Shown here: positions 11,801 to 23,284 of the stretch, piece by piece
How positions within the stretch are numbered: position 1 is the stretch's first letter
Layout of the letters: the number at the start of each line of letters is the position of its first letter
Position numbers and translations under genes: made by a program
The notes under the pieces: model-generated
Told to the model about the DNA's origin: nothing
What the model saw: the letters and a program-made list of their open reading frames with translations, nothing else
Database searches by the model: none
Origin: Euphorbia lathyris
Lineage: Eukaryota > Streptophyta > Magnoliopsida > Malpighiales > Euphorbiaceae
Length of the DNA: 64,000 nucleotides
Direction: 5' to 3'
Assembly (NCBI RefSeq): GCF_963576675.1
Contig: NC_088911.1
Location: 88,937,256-89,001,255, forward strand

Positions 11801-14603
11801 TAAAAAGAAAAGAAAGAAATTATATTCAGTATCAGTCCCCACATTATGATTGTTATCACATCCACATGAGCCGAAAAAAAGAATGAGTGATCTAAAGATC
11901 TCACTCTAACAAAACAGCACATGGGAAAAGAAAAAACTGTGGCAGTCAAATCCTTCGGGTCAAATTATAAATTAAGAATGTAAGACTAACAATCTAAGCA
12001 GAGAATTATGGTTCACTAATTGCAGAAAAAGAAAATAAGAAAAGCACTGCTGACCTTTCAAGTAGAAAAACATAGTTACTGATATTACAAGTAGGTCGAA
12101 GACAGCAACTGTTATCCATGGCATTGCAGAAACAAAATGCCGAATCATTAGCAGCCAAATCACTGATAAAAATAGTGGCAAGAGTCCGCCACAAACAATC
12201 AACACAGGCCATGACTTCCCAATATCAGCCATGTACCTCTGCAAAAACGTAAACAACAATTATGAGCTTTAGAAACAACAAAATACTTAATAGTGTCTCA
12301 ACTCAATGGAAAAACATATTACAAACATCAAACGGAAAAAAACAGTTCAGAAAATTTATTGTGACACAACAATATGCACTAAAGTACCCAGCTTCTAGCC
12401 CTTCAGTGTAATAAATGTGCAAGGACACAAAATATATAAGAATGCTTTTTAGATGCAAATTATATTGCTTATTACGATATTCGAATCTGATACAGACAGT
12501 GAAATGCAGCAACTTGATATTTCGAGGCAAGCTATATTCTTATCTATATTAATCCATAAGCACAATAATCATAATGAATAGCAATAATAAAAAGCCTCTC
12601 AACCTTCAATACTGATGACCGAGCATTTATGGACTTGTGTATTGATTTATCTATTAAAATGTTTTCATTGATGTTAACTCCACCCATTTGTTGCCAATGC
12701 CGCAGCGACACATTGGATGCATGAGCGATAAACTGGCACCTCCAAAAAACTGAGTTAGCAGAAAAAAAGAATGAATGAGTTACACCAAAACATGAGAACT
12801 CAAGTCCAATATCTAAATTTATACAAGTATTCAAAATGTTCAAATGTACAAACAAAATATGAAACAGATAATTGAGAAACAATATCTAGTTGACTTACCA
12901 TTAACAGTTGGAAAGATAATAGGGTAACAAGGACCCTGGAGTTGAAGGGAAGTGTTCCTCATTTCAGGAGTAAGGAACTCATAATAATTATAATTCCTAT
13001 CAATCCAATCATCCATTGAGAGACGGATATCTCCATCTGGATAATCGCATACCCAATCCAATCCATCTTCAGATGGGATTGGACAATCCAACAAACATAT
13101 ACTTCGAGCGTTTCGCAACTTGAACTGGCTATCCTTGAGACCACTAAGATAGACCTGGTTTGGATTTGACCAATAAGTAAGCTCTAACTGATGAAGATTT
13201 GGATTTGCATGCTTATCACCACATACATTTCCTTTATAATCCAGCCCATAAGTAAGCCTGGTAAACCACACCATAGCCAATCATAAAGATGAATACCAAA
13301 ACCAAGAACGAAACTGTTGAAATTAAAATTTGAACTTAAAGTCTATAAACAGAACTACAACTACCAAGAGAAAAGGTTAGTAACTGAAACAAATCAGGTA
13401 AAATTGCACCAACAGTCAGTGATATTTGGAGTCTATTTCATAAAAGTCACTAAACTTCATTTTCTTTCAATAATTGAACTTCACATTTAATTTCAATGAA
13501 GTCATTCGGACCAATTTGTGCATAAAAACTCACCCAAATATAGATGTGGAAGAAAAAAAGTTGACCACAAATTAGCCGGAATGACTTTCTTGAAATCAAA
13601 CGTGAAGTTCAATGATTTTATTGAAAGAAAATGAAATTCAGTGAGCTTTGTGAAATTGACACCAAATTTCAATGACTGTCAATGCATTTTACCTGAAACA
13701 AATCCGAAAGGACAAAAATGTAATTTTACTAGTAGCTTCATAATCTTATGTAAAGAAAACAATTTCTAAGGCATTTGGGTGTTTAAGCAAATAGGCAAGC
13801 ATGAAGTATTTGATGAGCCATTTCAGCCAATTTGGAATTTATAAAAGGAAATGCCATGCTTATTTTAGCACACCATCATAACAAACTTCCCCAAAACTGC
13901 TAAAAAAGTGATGCAAAGTCTTATATACAAATTGCACCATACAAAATGTGATACATGAAAGATATAACAGTGGAATTTCTCTTAATTGTACATCCTTAGT
14001 TCACCATCAAGCACTCAAAACAAGACACCCGGAAACATGAAATTCTCTATTTAAGAACTTGATTTGACATTTCAAATGTACATCTTTTTACGCTTTTTAC
14101 CTTCAATTGTCTTTGCATAGAGCTAACAAAAGAACCCAACTGAGATGAATATATATTTAGACAAAGGAAAACTTCTATAAAATGAAATTACAGTAGACAG
14201 TGCTGCTGAAGTAGAATGCAACTATAAGCAGTCATGGTCCAAAATTAATTAGGAAAAAACAACTGAAAGCGAAAAAAAACCCTTTGAGCAAATATGTTAA
14301 GACTTCAGAACAGCATTTTAAAGAGAAAGTGAATCTAATCATAACAATCAGAAATGAACAAGAATTACAAAAAAATTGAAGTTAAGGAAAGTGATTGGAG
14401 GTAGAAACAGTCACTGACCTTAGGGGGTTTCCTTGGTTAAATCCAAAGCTGGAATTGACAATCATAGCAACCCAAAATGCTATAAAAATGACAAGAAAAG
14501 CAACATCTCTGCACTTCCTATTATGCCTAATGATTCCACCAATCTGCGCACTTCCATCACTCGAAGGGTATCTTCCTATTACTGCTCCCAAAGGTCCCCT
14601 CAT
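8898..14603 (-). CDS. CTL1: Choline transporter-like protein 1 (CTL1/CHER1)
   Basis: Ten minus-strand exons: 14603-14419, 13257-12899, 12749-12604, 12238-12055, 11799-11726, 11340-11227, 10265-9909, 9775-9515, 9426-9199, 9083-8898. All introns are GT-AG and all phases agree, giving 697 aa, about the length of Arabidopsis CTL1. The N-terminus MRGPLGAVIGRY and the stretch MIVNSSFGFNQGNPL are hallmarks I recognise. Membrane segments include residues about 35-52 (exon 1), two in exon 4, one in exon 6, two or three in exon 7, and others in exons 8-10. A cysteine-rich loop lies in exon 7 (NCDRCCGYSLHYTPH). The family (SLC44-like) moves choline; in Arabidopsis CTL1/CHER1 acts at the trans-Golgi network and plasma membrane in sieve-plate formation and membrane trafficking. 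The upstream region has a pyrimidine-rich leader and a GCCCAT-type motif (14801-14808, minus). MITEs sit in introns 1 and 5. No coding damage is seen. Confidence 0.96.
10420..10970. repeat. Repeat fragments in CTL1 intron 6
   Basis: Intron 6 (10266-11226) holds two copies of a short block, about 10520-10560 and 10858-10900, that share CCCAAAAGCTTAA and CTGATAGG. Between them lies an LTR-like stretch (about 10704-10853) with a TATATATATAAGAG box. No clean target duplication was found, so only a repeat-derived origin is claimed. Confidence 0.4.
11390..11674. mobile_element. Tourist-like MITE in CTL1 intron 5
   Basis: The 285-bp insert has inverted ends (GGCCCCTTTTTGTTTG and, inverted, GGGCTCCGTTTGTTTG) and internal pairing around the TATTTTCC/GGAAAATA blocks. 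The ends match the family of the element at 52571-53807. It leaves only about 50 bp of intron on each side. The target duplication is unclear. Confidence 0.65.
13396..13694. mobile_element. Mutator-like MITE in CTL1 intron 1
   Basis: The 299-bp element has inverted arms of about 110 bp starting AGGTAAAAT. It has a perfect 10-bp target duplication GAAACAAATC at 13386-13395 and 13695-13704. It is non-coding and far from both splice sites. Confidence 0.85.
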
Positions 14604-15377
14604 CTCTAAAAGACCTTATACCCTCGCTCTTCTATGTATGTATGAATCTCTCGAATTAGTTCAGCAAGTAGAGAGAGAAACCGAATGCAGGAGGAGAAAA
14701 AGCGAATTGAGAAAGAAGGAGAGCCTTTAGTGAGAGAAAGCACAGTAGTAGAGTAGAAGCTGAAAGGGGGTGTGAAAGCAGGAATATGAATGTGATGATG
14801 ATGGGCTTCTTTAGATTTGGAATATTTTTTTAGTAATTTCACTTTTGCGAACTTAAACAGATAATTAATTTAATAATCCTTTGTTTTGCTTTTAAGACAA
14901 AGATATTATACTGTTCATTTTTTAAAGAATTTAGTTTCGCTGTTACAGAATCCATGTCTTGTTGCGCCCTCCATATATGAACTCACTGCTTTAGTTGCGT
15001 CTGTTTATTTATTATCAAACTAATGATTTCACATATTTCCTAAATTAACATTGATTTATATATTTTTCTTTTGAGAATTGATCCCAAGGAATTTAAATTT
15101 GAACTTTCAAAAATTAATTCATAGCTCTGTATTTTTTTAAGATTAATATATGTTATACATGATACAGCCAATTGGGAAATAAACAAAGGATTTGGATTGT
15201 AATGTTATACATAATTTTAGTAATTATATATTTAAAAAACATTTTAACTCTAAGTCCTAATTTGATTCAATTTTAAAAATGTATATCCTAAAATCGGACA
15301 TAAAAAAAAATGTGAGTACTTGGAGTATCCGCATATGACTCATTTTTAATAACTCTTTCTTCACAATCAATATTATT
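14604..15377. other. CTL1 upstream region, no other gene
   Basis: 14604-14842 read on the minus strand is a pyrimidine-rich 5' leader with the likely CTL1 promoter. 14850-15377 is AT-rich and shows no feature until the target duplication of the next retrotransposon. Confidence 0.5.
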
Positions 15378-15382
15378 CAATG

Positions 15383-16065
15383 TGATACAGGTCGGATTTA
15401 TCTAAAATAGTGACCTGTTAGTTTTAATCGTAAACTAACAAAGAATACCAACTTCTCTAACTAAACTAGAATTAGTGAATCCCAATTCATGGACTAAATC
15501 CATAGGAATAGTGAAATCTTCATTGTTGAAGGTGAAAACCTTAACAAACTTCACAAGGAAGAAGATGTATATTTAATTTGATAAAAGTTAACCTATTACA
15601 AGAGAAAGAGATGAATTTATATCATCTCAAAAATCTAATTGCCAAATTACAAAAAAGGGTAAACTATCTATTAATTAAAATACAAATCTAAAGGGTAAAT
15701 TGGGTTAATTAATAAGGGGTGGCATGGGTGTAAATATAGGAGTGGTAGAGTTGTAATTAGGGAGTGGCAAAGGTGTGAATAAGGAGTGGCAGGATTGTAA
15801 ATAAGGAGGAGCTGGAGTAAGGAACAAGTTCCTGAAAAGTGAAAGTACGCGGGACGTGCCCAAAAGTACGCGGGACGTACTTTGGCTGATGAGCCCTTTT
15901 CAGGATCAGTATCCATTATACGCGGGACGTGCCCAAAAGTACGCGGGACGTACTTTGGCTGATGAGCCCTCTTCCGCGTGGTTTTCTTTCTCTCTCTTGG
16001 CTCTGGATTCACGCTCCGCGTGTTCTCTCCCACGCCCCGCGTCCGGGGACAAGATGCCCTCATCA
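15383..16065 (-). repeat. LTR copy A (3' LTR in sense orientation)
   Basis: 683 bp, nearly identical to the LTRs at 17944 and 22597. It includes two 51-bp blocks (about 15846-15896 and 15918-15969), each with two copies of TACGCGGGACGT. Such ACGT-cored repeats could bind bZIP-type factors, which is inference. The purine-rich GAAGAAGATGAGTA just before the sense start could serve as polypurine tract. Confidence 0.9.
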
Positions 16066-17894
16066 TACTCATCTTCTTCAAAAGAGTTGGCCCCCAACTC
16101 AACTATAGAACAAGACTTGTGCTCGGTAGGGGTTAACCACCCCATATATTGTCGGCTTCTCCTTCTCGTTATGAACTCTTCCCACACCTCCACTCGTGTC
16201 TTGCCCTCGGTGCTCATCCCCCATAAGACTCGCCTCAATATCCGACTGACATCAAACGGAATATCTCGACGAAGTTGATCAAACCAATCCGTCCCAATGT
16301 CTTGGAAGCTCCTCCACACTCCCACGACATGTCTAACCGACCAACCTCGGATCTCCTCTTTCTCCACTTCACGAACATGGACATTAATCACAACTTTATT
16401 TCGCTCATAGCCGACATCAAATGGGATGTCCCGACGACACTTGTCAACCCACTTCGCGGTGATCCCAAGAACACTTGTATCGACTCCTTTGTGTTGGGTC
16501 AACAATATCGCGGCTTCTCGAGTCGCCTCATTATTAACTTGGCCACTATCCCGCCATTCTTGAATCTCTTCCATTCTCTCTACATCATCCGGACAACCAT
16601 TCCCATTCACCAAATACTCTTTGAAGCTCACTCTCTTCATCATCACATCACTCCTCATTGACTCCTCATAGGGTTGATGTCCCCTCAACAAACATAACAT
16701 ATATCCCAACACATGCATCTCAATCAAGAACAAAATGATAAGTTCCGAATTTACCAAGTGGGAGGCTCGGTTCATTCCTAATGTGCATGTGCTAGGAATC
16801 TCATTTCGTCCTAGAGGCGTCACAACGTACTCTTTCTCCGTTTCCTTGAAGCTCAAGCGATCATGAGGAAGACATATCATACGACCTCCGGGATCCCATG
16901 CAATGTCACGTGGTATCTTTCCCAAAGGTAGATTGCCCCGTGGTTGTCCGTTGAAGGATACATAATTCCCATCTTCCGACGTTGGTCCCATATCACCACT
17001 TTCCTCTATTCCCTTCCAGAACTCTCGCTCATAATAGTCAAGTTCATCATCATTACTTCTCCATCAATCTCCTCTCCTAGATCATCTTCTTCTTGACCAT
17101 ACGCAATTTCACTTCCCTCTCCATCCTCGATCCGTTCTCTCCCATGACCTATCGTTCCTAGTGGCTTCTCTCCATCGTTCAAGCCGACTAACTCACATGT
17201 TAAGCCGCTTGACTCCAAAGACATGCAATCACCCAACATGGTTGAACCACCAACATCTCTCCCATCTCCATAGTCATTAATCTCTACACGTAGTGTGATT
17301 TCCTCACTCGCCTCAAAGAGATCAACAAGCCCCAAGCCATTCTTCCCCTCCTCAAGAATAATACCCCCACTTTCCTCAATCATACAAACAAGGTTATGCT
17401 TAAGGGTTTATTTCATCAAACACATGGGGAGCATCCCTTGCAACATGGGTTTTCCCAACACCCTCACCTACAAACAACCTCTCCTCCTCATCCACACATG
17501 CATTTAAATCCTCATCAACAATTTCATTAATAATAAATCCACAATGAGAACTTAAATCTACTTCAACACCACAAACAACCAAATCCTCACTAATAATAGG
17601 CATACCCACAACTTCCTCACCAAGAATTGAAAGTTTTGGATTTACCTCTTTAATGTGTAAAGGAGAAAAGATTTGTGATGGATCTTCAAGAGGAACCTCT
17701 ATGGCTGTTTGGGAGCTATTCCGGCATTCTTGCTTGAGACTCTTTACGGATGTTGTAAGCTCTTTTGCTAGCTCATTTATCACCTGAAAATCCTCCCTAC
17801 AACTGTCATGACACCTCATCATCATGGCTTTGAGGTTTTCCAACCCCCGGTTGAAGGTTTCTTCATATTTTTGAGATAAATTTGGTTGAACCAT
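16066..17894 (-). pseudogene. Gag-like ORF, frameshifted copy
   Basis: This is the counterpart of the intact frame at 20703-22547. It starts at an ATG at 17894 but is split into three frames (to about 17400, about 17383-17006, and from 16991 onward). A 22-bp deletion near 17056 and a one-base change in a G/T run near 17406, both relative to the other copy, explain the breaks. The last segment reads on through the LTR to 15906. It is probably dead. The function of the family protein is unknown. Confidence 0.8.
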
Positions 17895-17929
17895 AGTCGA
17901 AAGAAGTCTCCGTTCAAGGAAAACGATCG

Positions 17930-17941
17930 GCTCTGATACCA
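17930..17941 (-). other. Primer-binding site for tRNA-iMet (copy 1)
   Basis: Minus-strand TGGTATCAGAGC, the standard plant initiator-methionine tRNA primer site, lies two bases inside the LTR boundary at 17944. Confidence 0.9.
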
Positions 17942-17943
17942 AC

Positions 17944-18623
17944 TGATACAGATCGGATTTATCTGAAATAGTGACGTGTTAGTTTTAATCGTAAACTAAC
18001 AAAGAATACCAACTTCTCTAGCTAAACTAGAAGGAGTGAATCCCAATTCATGGACTAAATCCTTAGGAATAGTGAAATCCCCATTGTTGAAGGTGAAAAC
18101 CTTAACAAACTTCACAAGGAAGAAGATGTATATTTAATTTGATAAAAGTTAACCTATTACAAGAGAAAGAGATGAATTTATATCATCTCAAAAACCTAAT
18201 TGTCAAATTACAAAAAAGGGTAAACTATCTATTAATTAAAATACAAATCTAAAGGGTAAATTGGGTTAATTAATAAGGGGTGGCATGGGTGTAAATATAG
18301 GAGTGTAGTTGTAATTAGGGAATGGCAAATGTGTGAATAAGGAGTGGCAGGATTGTAAATAAAGAGGAGCTGGAGTAAGGAACAAGTTCCTGAAAAGTGA
18401 AAGTACGCGGGACGTGCTCAAAAGTACGCGGGACGTACTTTGGCTGATGACCCCTTCTCAGGATCAGTATCCATTATACGCGGGACGTGTCCAAAAGTAC
18501 GCGGGACGTACTTTGGCTGATGAGCCCTCTTCCGCATGGTTTTCTTTCTCTCTCTTGGCTCCGGATTCACGCTCCGCGTGTTCTCTCCCACGCCCCGCGT
18601 CCGGGGACAAGATGCCCTCATCA
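17944..18623 (-). repeat. LTR copy B (shared middle LTR)
   Basis: This 680-bp LTR serves both as the 3' LTR of the second internal region and the 5' LTR of the first. Its sense end abuts a primer site and its sense start follows a purine-rich run, so it is structurally complete. Confidence 0.9.
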
Positions 18624-18636
18624 TACTCCTCTTCTT

Positions 18637-20702
18637 TGTTGGAGATAGGGCTAAGGTATAGCAGCGGAAATATAAAATTTTAGCCTACTTCCTTTTAACC
18701 ATAGGATCCGTTAATCGTTATTTCATATAAAGAGGGATAAGAAGATATACCTTTCGATGATCAATCTACCGTTGCAAACGAAGTGCCCACAACTTCAAAA
18801 GAGATGTAAACTGTTTACCAATCTGCCCCTATTTGAAATAGACCTTCCAGACCTCCGAACGACGATCCCTTCGGTGGAAACGTGGAAGAATGTGTCTAGA
18901 AGCTACTGTCCAAAAATCGCGACGATCCGACGGTTCAATCTTCGGAAATCCTCGAAATAGTGAACTGGCCTGATGTAGGCGAAGAAAAACGAATTTCTCC
19001 CTTTTGATTGTTTTTCTTCTTTCGTGAACACGGTGAGGTTAAATTAGAATCAACCCTTATGAGATGTAACCAAAATAGATTACCTCTAATTAACCAACAC
19101 AAGATCAAGGAGAAAGAGGGATGAATTAGATTAATCAATCGATGGAATGCCGAATGAATTCTTGTCCACGAACTTGGGGATGGAATTCACTTTCTCTCTC
19201 TAGCTAGTAGATTTCGAAAATCACAAGGGGTGGGGCTAGAGTGTGTATCGAAATTCACTAGGTAAGGGGTATATATATTATCTTGTCTCTAAACCGTAGT
19301 TAGATAGGATTAGGTTACTTAATAGCAATCCAATTCGGAATAGGATTTCTAATTATTATCTTACTATATATCTAATATAATTAGGATAATAATAAGTAAC
19401 CTAGTTAGATAATAATAGGAGGACATTAATCCAATTAATAACTCCTAACTTGATTATCTCTTAATTAATTTAATTTCACAATCCTAATCCAATTAGGAAG
19501 AGTGGAATAAATTAATTCCCTTCCTTTAATACATATAATTTCGACCCCCCCTTATCCATGGGCCTTACTGTGCTCAACTGGGCTTCCATCTATTAATCAG
19601 ATCCATCTCTCTTTTGTTTCCAAGTCTTATGTGTGATCCATTAGGTCCTTACTACTTCTGGCCGTATGCAACTATTAAATTAATTTCTCCAAGAATTATA
19701 TTTAATCCTTGCATAACGGAATGATGAACAGAGCATGTTATCGGCATGTCCGTAATCATTCCCCCAGAGTCCGTTAAGAAGACAGGTTGATTCTGCCGTT
19801 AACCCTTCCGTATTAGTTACAGTATAATTCGATCCTTTATCAACTACATCCTTGAACTGAATCTTATGACTATGGATGATGTCAAGTCATATATAGCGAG
19901 ACGTTCATTTTACTTGTACAGGCCGAGTCAACTCAAATAGATAGGTTAAGTGAAATCTGTATTTCTACTCTTAAGCTATCACCTTGCAAGGATTTAGAGT
20001 CGAGTCTTCCACAAGCGATCCTTGGACGTATCTCCCATTCGTCGGGAGTGATAAATGCTCAATCCAATGTATAACTACCCTGACATTACCTCCTGTGACA
20101 CCCAACCTTTGCAGTTCACACCCCAGAGTCATCTTTGTTAAGGATCGTGGGACCACGCGATCAAAGTCTCACATTCAGTAATTCAGGATGACCAATTAAC
20201 ATTCCTTTGAGTCTGAGGATTATTTATACCTATTAATACCAATGAGATGAACAGGTGACAAGGACGAATCTACCCATCCTGTTATCTCAAATCGGATCCC
20301 CAATCCTAATGAACGACGTTTCATCGGATCTATGTAACTGTCCAGATATCTATATATGTGAATCTTGTGAGATCAGCTTTCTGTCGGACAGAAGACATTG
20401 TTACATACAAGTCTCAACAGTGATATGTCAATCCTAAACATCTCACTTGACTTGGGGTGGTTTTAAGTTTATTAGTTTATTATAAAGTCTTGTCTCACTT
20501 CATGCTTGTATGAACACTTTATAATCACTTTAAACAAACTTACGGATTTCCTTTTATTAGACTTTATTTAGTGCTGTAAAAGGGTTTGCCTTTATATAGT
20601 TATCAAACATATATCTTATTAAAACAAATGATATAAAGAACAATTCATTTACAATAAGTTTGCATCCTACAACCATTGTCTTTAGGACACTAAACCCCAA
20701 CA
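18637..20702 (-). mobile_element. Nested solo LTR (2,066 bp)
   Basis: The insert is bounded by the perfect 5-bp duplication TTCTT (18632-18636 and 20703-20707). It has TGTTGG...CCAACA ends and no coding capacity. On the minus strand it starts TGTTGGGGTTTAGTGTCCTA, like long LTRs of plant Copia/Gypsy elements. A solo LTR left by LTR-LTR recombination is the simplest reading; orientation follows from likeness only. It removes the C-terminus of the gag-like frame and adds a few foreign codons before a stop at 20682. Confidence 0.8.
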
Positions 20703-22547
20703 TTCTTCAAAAGAGTTGGCCCCCAACTCAACTATAGAACAAGACTTGTGCTCGGTAGGGGTTAGCCACCCCATATATTGTCGGCTTCTCCTTCTCGTTA
20801 TGAACTCTTCCCACACCTCCACTCGTGTCTTGCCCTCGGTGCTCATCCCCCATAAGACTCGCCTCAATATCCGACCGACATCAAACGGAATATCTCGACG
20901 AAGTTGATCAAACCAATCCGTCCCAATGTCTTGGAAGCTCCTCCACGCTCCCACGACATGTCTAACCGACCAACCCCGGATCTCCTCTTTCTCCACTTCA
21001 CGAACATGGACATTAATCACAACTTTATTCCGCTCATAGCCGACATCAAATGGGATGTCCCGACGACACTTGTCAACCCACTTCGCGGTGATCCCAAGAA
21101 CACTTGTATCGACTCCTTCTTTGTGTTGGGTCAACAATCTCGCGGCTTCTCGAGTCACCTCATTATTAACTTGGCCACTATCCCGCCATTCTTGAATCTC
21201 TTCCATTCTCTCTACATCATCCGGACAACCATTCCCATTCACCAAATACTCTTTGAAGCTCACTCTCTTCATCATCACATCACTCCTCATTGACTCCTCA
21301 TAGGGTTGATGTCCCCTCAACAAACATAACATATATCCCAACACATGCATCTCAATCAAGAACAAAATGATAAGTTCCGAATTTACTAAGTGGGAGGCTC
21401 GGTTCATTCCTAATGTGCATGTGCTAGGAATCTCATTTTGTCCTAGAGGCGTCACAATGTACTCTTTCTCCGTTTCCTTGAAGCTCAAGCGATCATGAGG
21501 AAGACATAGCATACGACCTCCGGGATCCCATGCAATGTCACGTGGTATCTTTCCCAAAGGTAGATTGCCTCGTGGTTGTCCGTTGAAGGATACATAATTC
21601 CCATCTTCGGACGTTGGTCCCATATCACCACTTTCCTCCATTCCCTTCCGGAACTCTCGCTCATAATAGTCAAGTTCATCATCATTAAGTAGCTCAATTT
21701 CGAAATTTCCTTCTCCATCAATCTCCTCTCCTAGATCATCTTCTTCTTGACCATACGCAATTTCACTTCCCTCTCCATCCTCGATCCGTTCTCTCCCATG
21801 ACCTATCGTTCCTAGTGGCTTCTCTCCATCGTTCAAGCCGACTAACTCACATGTTAAGCCGCTTGACTCCAAAGACATGCAATCACCCAACATGGTTGAA
21901 CCACCAACATCTCTCCCATCTCCATAGTCATTAATCTCTACACATAGTGTGATTTCCTCACTCGCCTCAAAGAGATCAACAAGCCCCAAGCCATTCTTCC
22001 CCTCCTCAAGAATAATACCCCCACTTTCCTCAATCATACAAACAAGGTTATGCTTAAGGGGTATTTCATCAAACACATGGGGAGCATCCCTTGCAACATG
22101 GGTTTTCCCAACACCCTCACCTACAAACAACCTCTCCTCCTCATCCACACATGCATTTAAATCCGCATCAACAATTTCATTAACAATAAATCCACAATGA
22201 GAACTTAAATCTACTTCAACACCATAAACAACCAAATCCTCACTAATAATAGGCATACCCACAACTTCCTCACCAAGAATTGAAAGTTTTGGATTTACCT
22301 CTTTAATGTGTAAAGGAGAAAAGATTTGTGATGGATCTTCAAGAGGAACCTCTATGGCTGTTTGGGAGCTATTCCGGCATTCTTGCTTGAGACTCTTTAC
22401 GGATGTTGTAAGCTCTTTTGCTAGCTCATTTATCACCTGAAAATCCTCCCTACAACTCTCATGATACCTCATCATCATGGCTTTGAGGTTTTCCAACCCC
22501 CGGTTGAAGGTTTCTTCATATTTTTTAGATAAATTTGGTTGAACCAT
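20703..22547 (-). CDS. Gag-like ORF of non-autonomous retrotransposon, cut by insertion
   Basis: About 615 codons are open from the ATG at 22547 to the nested LTR at 20702. The frame is also open upstream to 22595 but only from a TTG that overlaps the primer site, so 22547 is preferred. The N-terminus (residues about 5-60) is polar and coiled-coil-like; the middle is acidic; the C-terminal part is basic. A short motif, RRDIPFDVG, occurs twice about 60 residues apart. No zinc knuckle or known enzyme motif is visible. By position it should be a gag-like packaging protein, but this is inference. The sister copy at 16066-17894 is frameshifted. Confidence 0.7.
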
Positions 22548-22582
22548 AGTCGAAAGAAGTCTCTGTTCAAGGAAAACGATCG

Positions 22583-22594
22583 GCTCTGATACCA
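22583..22594 (-). other. Primer-binding site for tRNA-iMet (copy 2)
   Basis: TGGTATCAGAGC on the minus strand, two bases from the LTR that starts at 22597. Confidence 0.9.
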
Positions 22595-22596
22595 AC

Positions 22597-23279
22597 TGAT
22601 ACAGATCGGATTTATCTGAAATAGTGACGTGTTAGTTTTAATCGTAAACTAACAAAGAATACCAACTTCTCTAGCTAAACTAGAAGGAGTGAATCCTAAT
22701 TCATGGACTAAATCCATAGGAATAGTGAAATCCACATTGTTGAAGGTGAAAACCTTAACAAACTTCACAAGGAAGAAGATGTATATTTAATTTGATAAAA
22801 GTTAACCTATTACAAGAGAAAGAGATGAATTTATATCATCTCAAAAACCTAATTGCCAATTTACAAAAAAAGGTAACCTATCTATTAATTAAAATACAAA
22901 TCTAAAGGGTAAATTGGGTTAATTAATAAGGGGTGGCATGAGTGTAAATATAGGAGAGGTAGAGTTGTAATCAGGGAGTGGCAAAGGTGTGAATAAGGAG
23001 TGACAGGATTGTAAATAAGGAGGAGCTGGAGTAAGGAACAAGTTCCTGAAAAGTGAAAGTTCGCGAGACGTGCCCAAAAGTACGCGGGACGTACTTTGGC
23101 TGATGATCCCTTCTTAGGATCAGTATCCATTATACGCGGGACGTGCCCAAAAGTACGCGGGACGTACTTTGGCTGATGAGCCCTCTTCCGTGTGGTTTTC
23201 TTTCTCTCTCTTGGCTCTGGATTCACGCTTCGTGTGTTCTCTCCCACGCCCCGCGTCCGGGGACAAGATGCCCTCATCA
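22597..23279 (-). repeat. LTR copy C (5' LTR in sense orientation)
   Basis: 683 bp. It carries the same ACGCGGGACGT repeats as the other copies with some changes (for example TTCGCGAGACGT at about 23060). The right edge meets the CAATG duplication at 23280-23284. Confidence 0.9.
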
Positions 23280-23284
23280 CAATG

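Larger units (their letters stand above)
15383..23279 (-). mobile_element. Three-LTR tandem non-autonomous LTR retrotransposon
   Basis: On the plus strand the order is LTR (15383-16065), internal (16066-17943), LTR (17944-18623), internal (18624-22596, holding a nested insertion), LTR (22597-23279). The minus strand is the sense strand. LTRs are 680-683 bp and, read in the sense direction, start TGATGAGG and end TGTATCA. The whole array is flanked by one perfect 5-bp duplication CAATG (15378-15382 and 23280-23284). Each internal region starts with an initiator-tRNA-Met primer site and carries one gag-like frame. No protease, integrase or reverse transcriptase is present, so it must have moved using enzymes from another element. 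The array most likely arose by unequal crossing-over between LTRs of alleles at this site. Confidence 0.9.

Noticed and set aside
22548..22595. Upstream extension of the gag-like frame
   Set aside because: It opens with TTG and overlaps the tRNA primer site; the ATG at 22547 is a better start.
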